In this document: piece by piece, positions 45,208-53,843 of the stretch
Position numbering within the stretch: the stretch's first letter is position 1
Layout: each line of letters begins with the position of its first letter
NCBI RefSeq assembly: GCF_000185905.1
Contig: NC_014923.1
Coordinates: 3,619,501-3,683,500, forward strand
From: Mesorhizobium ciceri biovar biserrulae WSM1271
Lineage (GTDB): Bacteria; Pseudomonadota; Alphaproteobacteria; Rhizobiales; Rhizobiaceae
Direction: 5' to 3'
DNA length: 64,000 nucleotides
The notes under the pieces: model-generated
The model's input: only the letters and a program-made list of their open reading frames with translations
Told to the model about the DNA's origin: nothing
Databases searched by the model: none
Program-made: the position numbers and the translations under genes

Positions 45208-46044
45208 ATGAATCGAGAAAGCATGCTCTCGCAAGTCGCCCCGGCCCGATCCCCGTCCGACGTAACATTGGCCTCCCGGCATGTCGAAGCCGGGGTCCAT
45301 CGTCTGCTCCGGGCGCCACACCATCGCATCATGGTGCATGCAAGTGCCGCGACGCGCTCCTACTGCCATGAGGTTGGACGATATTTCGTCAGGCGCGCCG
45401 GCCATATCGACCTGGTGCCCGCCGGTCAGGAGGGTGGGTTCGAGGCTGAGACCCCGTTCGACACGATCGAGATCGCCTTACAACCGGCCTTGATGGAAAG
45501 GGTGGCAGCCGAACTTGGCGGCAAGGCGCGCGCATTGCCGCTCGGCACACGTCACCTGCTTCGTGACCAGCGCATCGAACACCTCGCGCGAGCACTGGAG
45601 AGCGATCTCAATGCGAGTTCGCCGAGTGGGTCGTTGTTTGTCGACAGCATCGGCGCCGCGCTCGCTGTGAGGCTGCTTGGCCTCGATGAACCTGATATTG
45701 ATCGCGCGAGCCGATTGTCGGATACTCAGCTCAAGCGCGTGCTGGAGCATATCGAGGTTGCGCTGCACGAACCCCTGTCGATCCATCGACTGAGCCGGGT
45801 TGCCGGCGCCAGCAGTTCGCACTTGCGGACATGGTTCAAGGCGGCGACGGGCTTCACCCTGCACCGCTACGTGCTACGGCGTCGCGTCGAACGCGCACGC
45901 GTCCTGCTGCAGCAAGGCGATCTCAGCACAAGCGAGGTGGCGGAATTGACGGGCTTCGCGCACCAGTCACATCTGGCGCATTGGATGCGGCGTGAGATCG
46001 GCCAAACGCCGCGTGATTTGCGGCGGTCGCAGCCGCCCAAATGA
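45208..46044 (+). CDS. AraC family transcriptional regulator
   Basis: A 278-aa regulator. The C-terminal ~100 residues hold two helix-turn-helix units: LSIHRLSRVAGASSSHLRTW and STSEVAELTGFAHQSHLAHW, with the family tail IGQTPRDLRR. The N-terminal ~170 residues are a cupin-like sensing domain. It probably activates the divergent epimerase gene in response to a ligand. No dyad was obvious in the short shared promoter region. Confidence 0.9.
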   Translation: MNRESMLSQVAPARSPSDVTLASRHVEAGVHRLLRAPHHRIMVHASAATRSYCHEVGRYFVRRAGHIDLVPAGQEGGFEAETPFDTIEIALQPALMERVAAELGGKARALPLGTRHLLRDQRIEHLARALESDLNASSPSGSLFVDSIGAALAVRLLGLDEPDIDRASRLSDTQLKRVLEHIEVALHEPLSIHRLSRVAGASSSHLRTWFKAATGFTLHRYVLRRRVERARVLLQQGDLSTSEVAELTGFAHQSHLAHWMRREIGQTPRDLRRSQPPK

Positions 46045-46083
46045 TCTTGTCATCGGATGGCGTTGGCGACGCTATCCAACGCA

Positions 46084-46959
46084 TCAGTCCTTCAGCGGTT
46101 TGCCGAGCCGGCCAGCCAGATCCTGGGTGAACTGCCAGGCGACGCGGCCCGAGCGGCTGCCGCGCGTCGTCGCCCATTCCAGTGCTTCGGCGCGCAGCGT
46201 GTCGGGATCGATTGTCAGCCCGTGATGGCGGACATAGCCGTCGATCATGTCGAGATACTCGTCCTGCGAGCATTTGTGGAAACCGAGCCACAGCCCGAAG
46301 CGGTCGGACAGCGACACCTTTTCCTCGACCGCTTCGGACGGGTTGATCGCGGTCGAGCGTTCATTGTCGATCATGTCGCGGGGCAACAGATGGCGGCGGT
46401 TCGAGGTGGCGTAGAAGATGACATTGGCTGGACGGCCCTCGACGCCGCCTTCGAGCGCTGCCTTGAGCGATTTGTAGGAGGTGTCGTCATGGTCGAAGGA
46501 GAGGTCGTCGCAAAACAGGATGAAGCGGAAGGGCGCCGCCTTCAGCAGACCCATCAACTTCGGCAGCGTGTCGATGTCCTCGCGGTGGATCTCGATCAGC
46601 TTCAACGGCAGGTCGGACCTGGCCTTGGCGTTGATCTCCGCATGCACGGCCTTGACCAGCGACGATTTGCCCATGCCGCGCGCGCCCCACAACAACACAT
46701 TGTTGGCCGGGTAGCCGGCAGCGAAGCGTTCGGTGTTGTCGACAAGGATGTCGCGGACGCGGTCGACGCCACGGATCAGTTCGATGTCGACGCGGTTAAC
46801 CCTGTGCACCGGTTCCAGATAGCCCGGATCGGCCTGCCAAACGAAGCAATCGGCCTCGCGGAGGTCGGTTTGGGGCACCGGCGGCGGGGCAAGGCGGCTC
46901 ACCGCTTCGATCAGCCGGTCGAGTTTCTGGTTCAGGGCCTCAATGCTGCTGTCGGTCAT
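46084..46959 (-). CDS. DUF815 ATP-binding (AAA-type) protein
   Basis: A 291-aa P-loop protein. Walker A is LLWGARGMGKSSLVKAVHAE and Walker B is RFILFCDDLSFD. A sensor-like ATSNRRHLLPRDM and the family tail WATTRGSRSGRVAWQFTQDL identify DUF815. Function unknown. The start at 46959 is chosen by family length; the upstream frame to 47103 overlaps a dispersed repeat. It is divergent from yajC, with the repeat at ~47046-47098 between them. Confidence 0.9.
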   Translation of the reverse strand: MTDSSIEALNQKLDRLIEAVSRLAPPPVPQTDLREADCFVWQADPGYLEPVHRVNRVDIELIRGVDRVRDILVDNTERFAAGYPANNVLLWGARGMGKSSLVKAVHAEINAKARSDLPLKLIEIHREDIDTLPKLMGLLKAAPFRFILFCDDLSFDHDDTSYKSLKAALEGGVEGRPANVIFYATSNRRHLLPRDMIDNERSTAINPSEAVEEKVSLSDRFGLWLGFHKCSQDEYLDMIDGYVRHHGLTIDPDTLRAEALEWATTRGSRSGRVAWQFTQDLAGRLGKPLKD

Positions 46960-47045
46960 GTCTGTCTTTTGTTTTCGCGTTTTTGATGTCTTGGGGCGTG
47001 AAGCTGCCCGATTTCGCCTGATACAAAACCGGTTGCAACCTTTTG

Positions 47046-47098
47046 TTCGAGCATAATTTTTTGCGGAAACCGGCTCGCGCTTTTTGCGATCCTGCTCT
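47046..47098. repeat. Dispersed palindromic repeat, diverged copy
   Basis: TTCGAGCATAATTTTTTGCGGAAACC and the following CTTTTTGCGATCCTGCTC fold back and resemble the repeat at 9416-9464 with several changes. Confidence 0.5.
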
Positions 47099-47236
47099 AA
47101 CACGGCTCAACAGGCCGGAAAAGCAGCCGATTTGGCCGGCCGCGCAGTTGCATTGACAACTTTACCGACTATATTCCGGCCAAATTTCAAGGGGCCGCCA
47201 GATTGGCGGCTGTTTTCAAAATTCAGGAGTACCTCG

Positions 47237-47575
47237 ATGTTCGTGACACCGGCATACGCCCAAGGCGTCGGCGCTTCTCCCGACATGTTCATCAGCATTT
47301 TGCCGTTTGTCCTGATTTTCGTGATCATGTATTTTCTGATCATCCGGCCGCAGCGCACGCAGCTGAAGAAGCGCGGCGAGATGCTGGCCGCGGTCCGTCG
47401 CGGCGACACGGTCGTCACCGGCGGCGGCTTCGTCGGCAAGGTGACCAAGGTGATCGACGACAACGAGCTCGAGGTCGACCTCGGCAATGGCTTGAAGGTG
47501 ACGGCGCTGCGCTCGACGATCGCCGATGTGCGCGTCAAGGGCGAGCCGGTGGCTAACCAGAACGCCAAGAAATAA
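47237..47575 (+). CDS. yajC: Preprotein translocase subunit YajC
   Basis: A 112-aa single-span protein: FISILPFVLIFVIMYFLIIR span followed by RPQRTQLKKRGEMLAAVRRG, GDTVVTGGGFVGKVTKV and a short basic tail. It associates with SecDF. AGGAG lies upstream of the ATG at 47237. Followed by secDF after 51 bases. Confidence 0.96.
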   Translation: MFVTPAYAQGVGASPDMFISILPFVLIFVIMYFLIIRPQRTQLKKRGEMLAAVRRGDTVVTGGGFVGKVTKVIDDNELEVDLGNGLKVTALRSTIADVRVKGEPVANQNAKK

Positions 47576-47626
47576 TCCAATTTTAGGCGGAGCGATCCGC
47601 GGACACGCTCTGACGGACGACGCCAT

Positions 47627-50176
47627 ATGTTGTATTTCTCGCGCTTCAAGATGATCCTGATCTGGGTGGCCGTGGCCATCACGGTGATCCTCGCCGCGCC
47701 CAACCTGTTCTCCGCCAGCACGCTGGCGCAACTGCCCAACTGGGTGCCGAAGCGGCAGATGACGCTCGGCCTCGACCTGCAGGGTGGTTCGCACATCTTG
47801 CTGGAAATGAACCAGAACGATCTGATCAAGGACCGGCTGGAGACGACGCGCGACGAAATCCGCACGCTGCTGCGCGACGCCAAGATTGGCTATACCGGCC
47901 TTGCCGGCACCGGGCGGACCCTGCAGGTTCGCATTACCGATCCCGCCCAGATCGATGCCGCCAAGACGGCGCTGAAGACGCTGACCGATCCGGTCGCCGC
48001 CGGCCTGTTCACCGGCGGTTCCGTGCAGGAAATGACGCTCGACGATTCCGAACCCGGTCTGCTCAAGTTCAACGTCACCGACGCCGGCATCAAATACCGC
48101 ACATCGACGGCGCTGACGCAGTCGATCGAGGTGGTCGAGCGCCGCGTCAACGAACTCGGCACGACCGAACCCATCGTGCAGCGGCAGGGCGATGATCGTA
48201 TCCTCGTCCAGGTGCCGGGCCTTCAGGACCCGCAGAGGCTGAAGGAGATCCTCGGCCAGACCGCCAAGCTGACCTTCCAGATGGTCGACCAGTCGATGCC
48301 GGTGCAGGACGCGCTCAACGGCCGTCCGCCTGCCGGTTCGTCGGTCCTGTATTCGCAGGACGATCCGCCCGTCCCCTATCTGATCGAGAACCGCGTCATC
48401 GTTTCGGGGGAAAACCTCGTCGATGCGCAGGCGACCTACAATTCGCAGAACAACGAGCCGGTGGTGTCGTTCCGCTTCGATTCGAAAGGGGCGGCGCGCT
48501 TCGGTCAGGCCACGGCGCAGAATGTCGGCAAGCTGTTTGCCATCATCCTCGACAACCAGGTGATTTCGGCGCCGCAGATCCGCGAGCCGATCCTTGGCGG
48601 CACCGGCCAGATCTCCGGCAATTTCACCGCCCAGAGCGCCAACGATCTCGCCGTGCTGCTGCGCGCCGGCGCACTGCCGGCGACGTTGACGGTGATCGAA
48701 GAACGTACAGTGGGTCCGGGCCTTGGCCAGGATTCGATCCATGCCGGCAAGGTCGCCGGCATCATCGGTTCTATCCTCGTCGTTGCCTTCATGTTCGTCG
48801 CCTACGGCTTCCTCGGCTTTCTCGCCAACATCGCGCTGGCGGTGCACGTGGCGATGATCGTCGGCGTGCTCTCGCTGCTTGGCGCGACGCTGACCTTGCC
48901 TGGTATCGCCGGTATCGTGCTGACCATCGGCATGGCGGTCGATTCCAACGTGCTGATCTACGAGCGCATCCGCGAGGAGCGGCGCGCCGGCCGCTCGGTC
49001 ATCCAGGCGATCGATACCGGTTTCACCAAGGCGCTGGCGACCATCGTCGATTCCAACATCACCTCGCTGATCGCCACCGTGGTGCTGTTCTATCTTGGTA
49101 CCGGTCCGGTGAAGGGCTTTGCCATCACCTATGCCATCGGCATCCTGACGACCGTCTTCACCGCCTTCACCTTCACCCGTCTGCTGGTCTCGATCTGGCT
49201 GCGCCGGGCTCGCCCGAAGGAATTGCCGAAGGCGCCGGTGACCTTCGTTCCCCCCGGCACCAAGATCCCCTTCATGGGCATCCGTCGCTGGACGTTCACG
49301 CTGTCCAGCGCACTTTCGATCCTGTCGGTGGTGCTGTTCATGACCGTCGGCATCAACTACGGCATCGATTTCAAGGGCGGTTCGCTGATCGAAGTGCAGG
49401 CCAAGAGCGGCAATGCCGATCTCGCCGACCTCCGCGCGCGGCTGACCGAACTCAACATCGGTGAAGTCCAGGTGCAGCAGTTCGGTACGCCGAACGACGT
49501 GCTGATCCGCGTCGGGACGCAGGATGGTGGCGAAAATGCCGAGCAGACCGTCATCGACAAGGTGCGCGGCGAGCTGCAGGATAATTATGACTTCCGCCGC
49601 GTCGAAGTGGTGGGACCGACCGTGTCCGGCGAGCTCGCCAAGCAAGGCACGATCGCCATGCTGATCGCGCTGCTCGGTATCCTGATCTATGTCTGGTTCC
49701 GCTTCGAATGGCAGTTCGCGGTCGGCGCCATCGTGGCGACGGTGCACGATGTGGTCATGACGCTCGGCTTCTTCGTCATCTCCGGGCTGGAGTTCAACCA
49801 GTCGTCACTGGCGGCGATCCTGACGATCATCGGCTATTCGCTGAACGATACGATCGTGGTCTATGACCGTGTCCGAGAGGATCTGCGAAAATACAAGCGC
49901 ATGCCGCTGCCGCAACTCCTGAACAACGCCATCAACGAGACGCTGTCGAGAACGACGCTGACCTCGGTGACGACGATCCTGGCGCTGCTGGCGCTGGTTC
50001 TGTTCGGTGGCGAGGTGATCCGCTCGTTCACCATGGCCATGCTGTTCGGCGTCATCTTCGGCACCTATTCGTCGATCTTCATCGCCGCCCCGCTGCTGAT
50101 CCTGTTCAAACTGCGGCCGCAGGCTACGGCCGACGAGGAGAAGCCGGTCAATGGCGGCAAGGCGGTCGCGACCTGA
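47627..50176 (+). CDS. secDF: Fused protein translocase subunit SecDF
   Basis: An 849-aa fusion. The SecD half (~1-540) has MTLGLDLQGGSHILLEM, the P1 head and six spans with GIVLTIGMAVDSNVLIYERI. The SecF half (~550-849) has INYGIDFKGGSLIEV and TIIGYSLNDTIVVYDRVRE. It uses the proton gradient to pull exported proteins through SecYEG. The fusion form is usual for many Rhizobiales; E. coli has two genes. It heads a run of closely packed genes to 52900. Confidence 0.97.
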   Translation: MLYFSRFKMILIWVAVAITVILAAPNLFSASTLAQLPNWVPKRQMTLGLDLQGGSHILLEMNQNDLIKDRLETTRDEIRTLLRDAKIGYTGLAGTGRTLQVRITDPAQIDAAKTALKTLTDPVAAGLFTGGSVQEMTLDDSEPGLLKFNVTDAGIKYRTSTALTQSIEVVERRVNELGTTEPIVQRQGDDRILVQVPGLQDPQRLKEILGQTAKLTFQMVDQSMPVQDALNGRPPAGSSVLYSQDDPPVPYLIENRVIVSGENLVDAQATYNSQNNEPVVSFRFDSKGAARFGQATAQNVGKLFAIILDNQVISAPQIREPILGGTGQISGNFTAQSANDLAVLLRAGALPATLTVIEERTVGPGLGQDSIHAGKVAGIIGSILVVAFMFVAYGFLGFLANIALAVHVAMIVGVLSLLGATLTLPGIAGIVLTIGMAVDSNVLIYERIREERRAGRSVIQAIDTGFTKALATIVDSNITSLIATVVLFYLGTGPVKGFAITYAIGILTTVFTAFTFTRLLVSIWLRRARPKELPKAPVTFVPPGTKIPFMGIRRWTFTLSSALSILSVVLFMTVGINYGIDFKGGSLIEVQAKSGNADLADLRARLTELNIGEVQVQQFGTPNDVLIRVGTQDGGENAEQTVIDKVRGELQDNYDFRRVEVVGPTVSGELAKQGTIAMLIALLGILIYVWFRFEWQFAVGAIVATVHDVVMTLGFFVISGLEFNQSSLAAILTIIGYSLNDTIVVYDRVREDLRKYKRMPLPQLLNNAINETLSRTTLTSVTTILALLALVLFGGEVIRSFTMAMLFGVIFGTYSSIFIAAPLLILFKLRPQATADEEKPVNGGKAVAT

Positions 50177-50201
50177 CGCGCGCCCCCGAAGAGGTTTAAC
50201 G

Positions 50202-50594
50202 GTGACCAGCAAAGGCATCGTCATCCGCGAGGCGCATTTCCCGGGCCGCGCGCCGATCGAAGCCTACGGCAATGGCGGATTCCGCTTTGCCGACATGTCG
50301 CATCGCGGTTCGCTGCTCTGTCTGCCATCCGGCATCCATGGCTGGGAGCCGGTGGACCCCTTGGCGCTGACGGTGGCGGATTTTGACAGGCTGCTGTCCG
50401 AGGCCGACAAGATCGAGATCCTGCTGGTCGGCATGGGCAGGGATCTTCGGCCGTTGCCCGCTGCATTGCGGGCCGCGCTGAAGGCCGCCGGCGTTGCATC
50501 CGACCCGATGTCGACGGGGGCCGCGGTGCGGACCTACAATGTCCTTCTGGCGGAAGAGCGCGCCGTGGCCGCCGCGCTCATTGCCGTCGATTGA
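50202..50594 (+). CDS. Mth938/DUF498 family protein (NDUFAF3-like)
   Basis: A 130-aa protein from GTG 50202, after GAGGTTTAAC. Family features are IEAYGNGGFRFADMSHRGSL, the central LLVGMGRDLRPLPAALR and GVASDPMSTGAAVRTYNVLL, where the M-x-T-x-A-A-RTYN block is diagnostic. The human homologue NDUFAF3 is a respiratory complex I assembly factor. It lies directly after secDF and one base before the squalene-synthase-like gene, whose human homologue NDUFAF6 is also a complex I factor. Confidence 0.88.
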   Translation: MTSKGIVIREAHFPGRAPIEAYGNGGFRFADMSHRGSLLCLPSGIHGWEPVDPLALTVADFDRLLSEADKIEILLVGMGRDLRPLPAALRAALKAAGVASDPMSTGAAVRTYNVLLAEERAVAAALIAVD

Positions 50595-50595
50595 C

Positions 50596-51438
50596 ATGTC
50601 TCGAAGCGCTGAAATCGTCATGGACGCGGTGCGCGCCGCCGATCATGATCGTTATCTGACCGCGCTCTACGCGCCGGACGGCAAGCGCGACGCGCTGTTT
50701 TCACTCTACGCCTTCAACGCGGAGATATCAGGTATTCGCGATCGCATCCATGAGGCGCTACCGGGCGAGGTGCGGCTGCAATGGTGGCGCGATGTCATTG
50801 CCGCCGGCGGCGAGGCCGGCGCCGGCCATCCCACTGCCGAAGCCGTGAACGCTACGATAGCGACATTCGGCCTGCCGAAGCCGGCCTTCGAGAACATGCT
50901 CGATGCGCGCATCTTCGACCTCTACGACGACCCGATGCCGTCGCGCACCGATCTGGAAGGCTATTGCGGCGAGACGGCCGCAGCGCTCATCCAGCTTGCG
51001 GCGATGGTGCTCGACCCCGGCGAGGCGCCGCGCTTTGCCGAACTGGCGGGCAGGGCAGGCTGCGCACAGGCGATGACCGGCCTGCTGCTGCTGTTGCCGC
51101 TGCACCGCCAGCGCGGACAATGTTTTGTCCCGGCCGACATTCTGGCGGCAGCGGGATCGTCGCCGGAAGAATTCGTCACCGGCGACGGCGGACCCGGCGC
51201 CAAACGCGCGGTGGCGGCGATGATGGCGCTGGCACGGGAACATCTTTCCGCCTTCGAGCAAGGCGCACCGGCTCTCCCGGTCTCGCTGCGCCCGGCATTC
51301 CTGCCGCTGGCCCTGTCGCGCGCCTATCTCGGCAAGATGGAGAATGGCTCGCCGCTCGAAGGCGTGGCGCGGCTGTCGGCCTTGCGCCGGCATTGGCTGT
51401 TGCTGCGCCGCGCGAGCAAGGGGTGGCCAGCACTTTGA
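50596..51438 (+). CDS. Squalene/phytoene synthase-like protein (NDUFAF6-like)
   Basis: A 280-aa all-alpha protein of the trans-isoprenyl diphosphate synthase fold (RYLTALYAPDGKRDALFSLY, EVRLQWWRDVI, YCGETAAALIQLAAM). The first aspartate-rich site expected for catalysis (DxxxD) reads AEISGIRD and the second lies in a changed YCGETAA block, so substrate magnesium binding is doubtful. This resembles NDUFAF6, a non-catalytic complex I assembly factor. Start ATG 50596, one base after the preceding stop. Carotenoid synthesis is unlikely: no crtI or crtE nearby. Confidence 0.8.
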   Translation: MSRSAEIVMDAVRAADHDRYLTALYAPDGKRDALFSLYAFNAEISGIRDRIHEALPGEVRLQWWRDVIAAGGEAGAGHPTAEAVNATIATFGLPKPAFENMLDARIFDLYDDPMPSRTDLEGYCGETAAALIQLAAMVLDPGEAPRFAELAGRAGCAQAMTGLLLLLPLHRQRGQCFVPADILAAAGSSPEEFVTGDGGPGAKRAVAAMMALAREHLSAFEQGAPALPVSLRPAFLPLALSRAYLGKMENGSPLEGVARLSALRRHWLLLRRASKGWPAL

Positions 51439-51521
51439 CGTAAACGTCAACCGTGCTAAGAAGTCTCCGCGCCAAAACTGTCGCCATAGACGACAGGCCG
51501 GCCGGAGGAGATACCCATTCA

Positions 51522-51950
51522 ATGAGCTTGCCTTTGCTGGTTGCGATCGTCGCCCTTGGCATCGCGCTGTCGGTTGCCGCGGTGCATTTCACCGGCGGCA
51601 GCAAGACGGCGACGCTCAGTGGCACCGATCAGGCAGTGAGCCGATTCGCCGAGGATTTTCCCGACGAGATCGTGGCGGCGGTCCGCCTGACAGCAGATGC
51701 CGGGACCGCGTTCCTGGATATCGGGCGAGGGCGCTTCGGAATCGTTCACAGCGTAGGCGACTGCTTCTTGACCCGCATCGTCACGCCTCAAGATGTCACG
51801 ATTTTGGACACTGGAGACGGGAATACGGTCTCGCTGCGGCTCGCCGATTTCACCTGGAAGGGCGGCCGCTTCCGCTTTGCCAGCGCAACGGATGCGCAAG
51901 GCTTGCTGAAGGCGCTTGAGCCGCAGAGTTTCGGCGGAGAGGCGGCATGA
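51522..51950 (+). CDS. Membrane-anchored hypothetical protein
   Basis: A 142-aa protein with an N-terminal signal anchor (LPLLVAIVALGIALSVAAV), then a soluble beta-rich periplasmic domain (TAFLDIGRGRFGIVHSVGDC to KGGRFRFASATD). No family recognised. GGAGGAG gives a strong ribosome binding site. Its stop overlaps the sterol desaturase start (ATGATG), so the two are coupled and may act together. Confidence 0.75.
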   Translation: MSLPLLVAIVALGIALSVAAVHFTGGSKTATLSGTDQAVSRFAEDFPDEIVAAVRLTADAGTAFLDIGRGRFGIVHSVGDCFLTRIVTPQDVTILDTGDGNTVSLRLADFTWKGGRFRFASATDAQGLLKALEPQSFGGEAA

Positions 51951-52900
51951 TGGACGACTACAATTTTCCGCAGGTCACTCAACTGGCCATCCCGTTCTTC
52001 GTTGTCGCGATCCTGATCGAGCTTTGGCTGGTGCGCACCGGCCGTGCCAAGGGTTCGTTCGAAACGCGCGACACATTGACCAGCCTGATGATGGGTACCG
52101 GCAATGTCGTTGCTGGGCTGCTGCTTGGCGTCGTGTCCTACTGGGCGTTGCTGTGGCTCTGGCAGCTCCGCGTCTTCAATCTCGGCCTGTCGATCTGGGT
52201 CTTTCTGGTGGCCTTCCTGCTCGATGATCTGCGCTACTATTTCTATCACCGCATCGCGCACCGGGTGCGCTGGGTTTGGGCCGAACACGTCAACCACCAT
52301 TCCAGCCAGCACTACAATCTGTCGACGGCGCTGCGGCAGAGCTGGACGGGCCTGTTCACCTTCATGTTCGTGCTGCAGGCGCCGCTGGTGCTGCTCGGCT
52401 TCCACCCGGCGGTGATTGCCTTCACCTTCGGCTTCAATTTGGTCTGGCAATTCTGGATCCACACCGAGACCATCGGCAAGATGTGGGGCTGGTTCGAGTT
52501 CGTCTTCAACACGCCTTCGCACCACCGCGTCCATCACGCCACCAATCCGCGCTATCTCGACGCCAACTATGCCGGCACGCTGATCATCTGGGACCGCATG
52601 TTCGGCACCTTCGTCGGGGAACTGGAAGAAGACCGGCCGCGCTACGGCATCGTCAGGAATCTCGGCACCTTCAATCCGCTGAAGGTGGCATTCCATGAAT
52701 GGATCGGCATGTTCAGGGATGCCTTTGCGCCCGGTCTGACCTTGAGCGATCGCCTGAACTATCTGATCAAGCCTCCCGGCTGGAGCCATGACGGCTCGCG
52801 CGAGACTTCGGAGAGTTTGAAGGCTGCCTATGTCAGGCGAAATCCTGCTGAGGCGGGGAAGCCGGGATTGCCAAGCGTGGGTGTCGAGCCCGCGGAGTAG
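51947..52900 (+). CDS. Sterol desaturase/fatty acid hydroxylase family protein
   Basis: A 317-aa membrane di-iron hydroxylase. Histidine boxes are all present: YHRIAHRVRWVWAEHVNHHS (HxxxH then HxxHH) and THHRVHHATN-like SHHRVHHATNPRYLD near residue 190. Four spans precede and flank them. It inserts hydroxyl groups or double bonds in lipids, perhaps hopanoids, ornithine lipids or lipid A acyl chains in rhizobia. Coupled to the anchored protein upstream. The product cannot be told from sequence. Confidence 0.88.
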   Translation: MMDDYNFPQVTQLAIPFFVVAILIELWLVRTGRAKGSFETRDTLTSLMMGTGNVVAGLLLGVVSYWALLWLWQLRVFNLGLSIWVFLVAFLLDDLRYYFYHRIAHRVRWVWAEHVNHHSSQHYNLSTALRQSWTGLFTFMFVLQAPLVLLGFHPAVIAFTFGFNLVWQFWIHTETIGKMWGWFEFVFNTPSHHRVHHATNPRYLDANYAGTLIIWDRMFGTFVGELEEDRPRYGIVRNLGTFNPLKVAFHEWIGMFRDAFAPGLTLSDRLNYLIKPPGWSHDGSRETSESLKAAYVRRNPAEAGKPGLPSVGVEPAE

Positions 52901-52911
52901 AACTTCTTATG

Positions 52912-53229
52912 TCAGGAGGGTCCGTCGTCATCGCTGTCGTACGCCAATTGCGCGATTCGTTCCCTCACTTGCGCGATGGCGTGATCCAGCGGAATAGCGG
53001 GACGCGTATCTTCGATCGAAGCCTTTATCTTGGCCCGGATCGCGGCTAGGCGCTCGGCATGCTCCTCTTCCTCGCGCTGGAAGGCCCGGAGCGCCGCGCG
53101 GATGACTTCGCTCGCCGAGCCGAAAGAGCCGTCTTCGACTTTTTGGCGGATAAGGCGGGCCATTGCTGGCGTGACTGTGACAGAAAGTTTCTCGGCGAAT
53201 TCCGTGGAACGGCTCCCATTGGACAGCAA
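52912..53229 (-). CDS. ParD-like antitoxin, orphan and with a weak start
   Basis: Up to 105 residues. The ParD/CC2985-type ribbon-helix-helix core is clear: EKLSVTVTPAMARLIRQKVE, then GSFGSASEVIRAALRAFQRE, with a helical tail. No ATG exists in frame before a stop; the only candidate start is a TTG at 53229 with a distant AGGA. No ParE toxin follows (the next gene is convergent sterol desaturase). It may be a relic that lost its toxin and start, or an antitoxin acting in trans. Confidence 0.65.
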   Translation of the reverse strand: MLSNGSRSTEFAEKLSVTVTPAMARLIRQKVEDGSFGSASEVIRAALRAFQREEEEHAERLAAIRAKIKASIEDTRPAIPLDHAIAQVRERIAQLAYDSDDDGPS

Positions 53230-53273
53230 GTGGGATTGTATCCTGCTTCATCCGTGCGGCCAACGATGAGGTC

Positions 53274-53840
53274 CTAGCGCCTGGGTTTCGCCCGGCCGGC
53301 TTCCGAACCATCCGGCATGGTGGCGCTAATGCGCCGAGTTGTGCCGAAATGCCGGCCGAATTCATGGCCCCCCAAATCTGTAAAATTGGCTTCGAACTCA
53401 ACCAGCGCGTCGACAATAGCCGGCGCCTCCGAGCTGGGAGCCTCCTGCGTGAATCGTGCACTGAGGTAGACGCCATGAGGATGTGAGGGATCCAGACGGG
53501 CTTGGATCGCCCAGAAGGATGACAGCGAATAGATCGCTTTCATGAAATCCAGAATTAGCCGGTCATTGTAGGGACCTTCGACAGGCTGAACGGCAATGAT
53601 TCTCTTCAAGCTTCGATCACGGTTCTCATTGTAATTTTCATTTTCGTACAGCCAACCTTGGCCCCCGTGAGGCTGACCTATTAGCGCCTCGATAGCGGGT
53701 ATATGAACTTCGCGCAGCTTCCGCAGGTTGGTGCATCTGACATAGATGCTCCAGCAAATTTCGTAGTCGCCGGCGAAAGGTTCGCCACTCGGCGGCAGGT
53801 CCGACGGCAGAAGCTGGTGCAGCTCGGAGTGCTTGGCCAT
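53274..53840 (-). CDS. Hypothetical protein between trmFO and parD
   Basis: A 188-aa protein of unknown family. It is soluble, with Trp/Tyr-rich segments (DYEICWSIYVRCTNLRKLRE, GQGWLYENENYNENRD, AIYSLSSFWAIQARLD) and a basic C-terminus. It starts 4 bases after the trmFO stop, suggesting one transcript. The base composition is lower in GC than neighbours and the gene looks like an acquired passenger behind trmFO. Confidence 0.65.
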   Translation of the reverse strand: MAKHSELHQLLPSDLPPSGEPFAGDYEICWSIYVRCTNLRKLREVHIPAIEALIGQPHGGQGWLYENENYNENRDRSLKRIIAVQPVEGPYNDRLILDFMKAIYSLSSFWAIQARLDPSHPHGVYLSARFTQEAPSSEAPAIVDALVEFEANFTDLGGHEFGRHFGTTRRISATMPDGSEAGRAKPRR

Positions 53841-53843
53841 GGA

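Noticed and set aside
47216..49747. 843-codon open frame opposite yajC-secDF
   Set aside because: Same cause: antisense shadow of a GC-rich gene; composition (Arg/His/Asp/Gln) is not protein-like.
50596..51438. Carotenoid or hopanoid squalene/phytoene synthase
   Set aside because: The first aspartate-rich catalytic motif is missing and no carotenoid or hopanoid genes are nearby; an assembly-factor role fits better.
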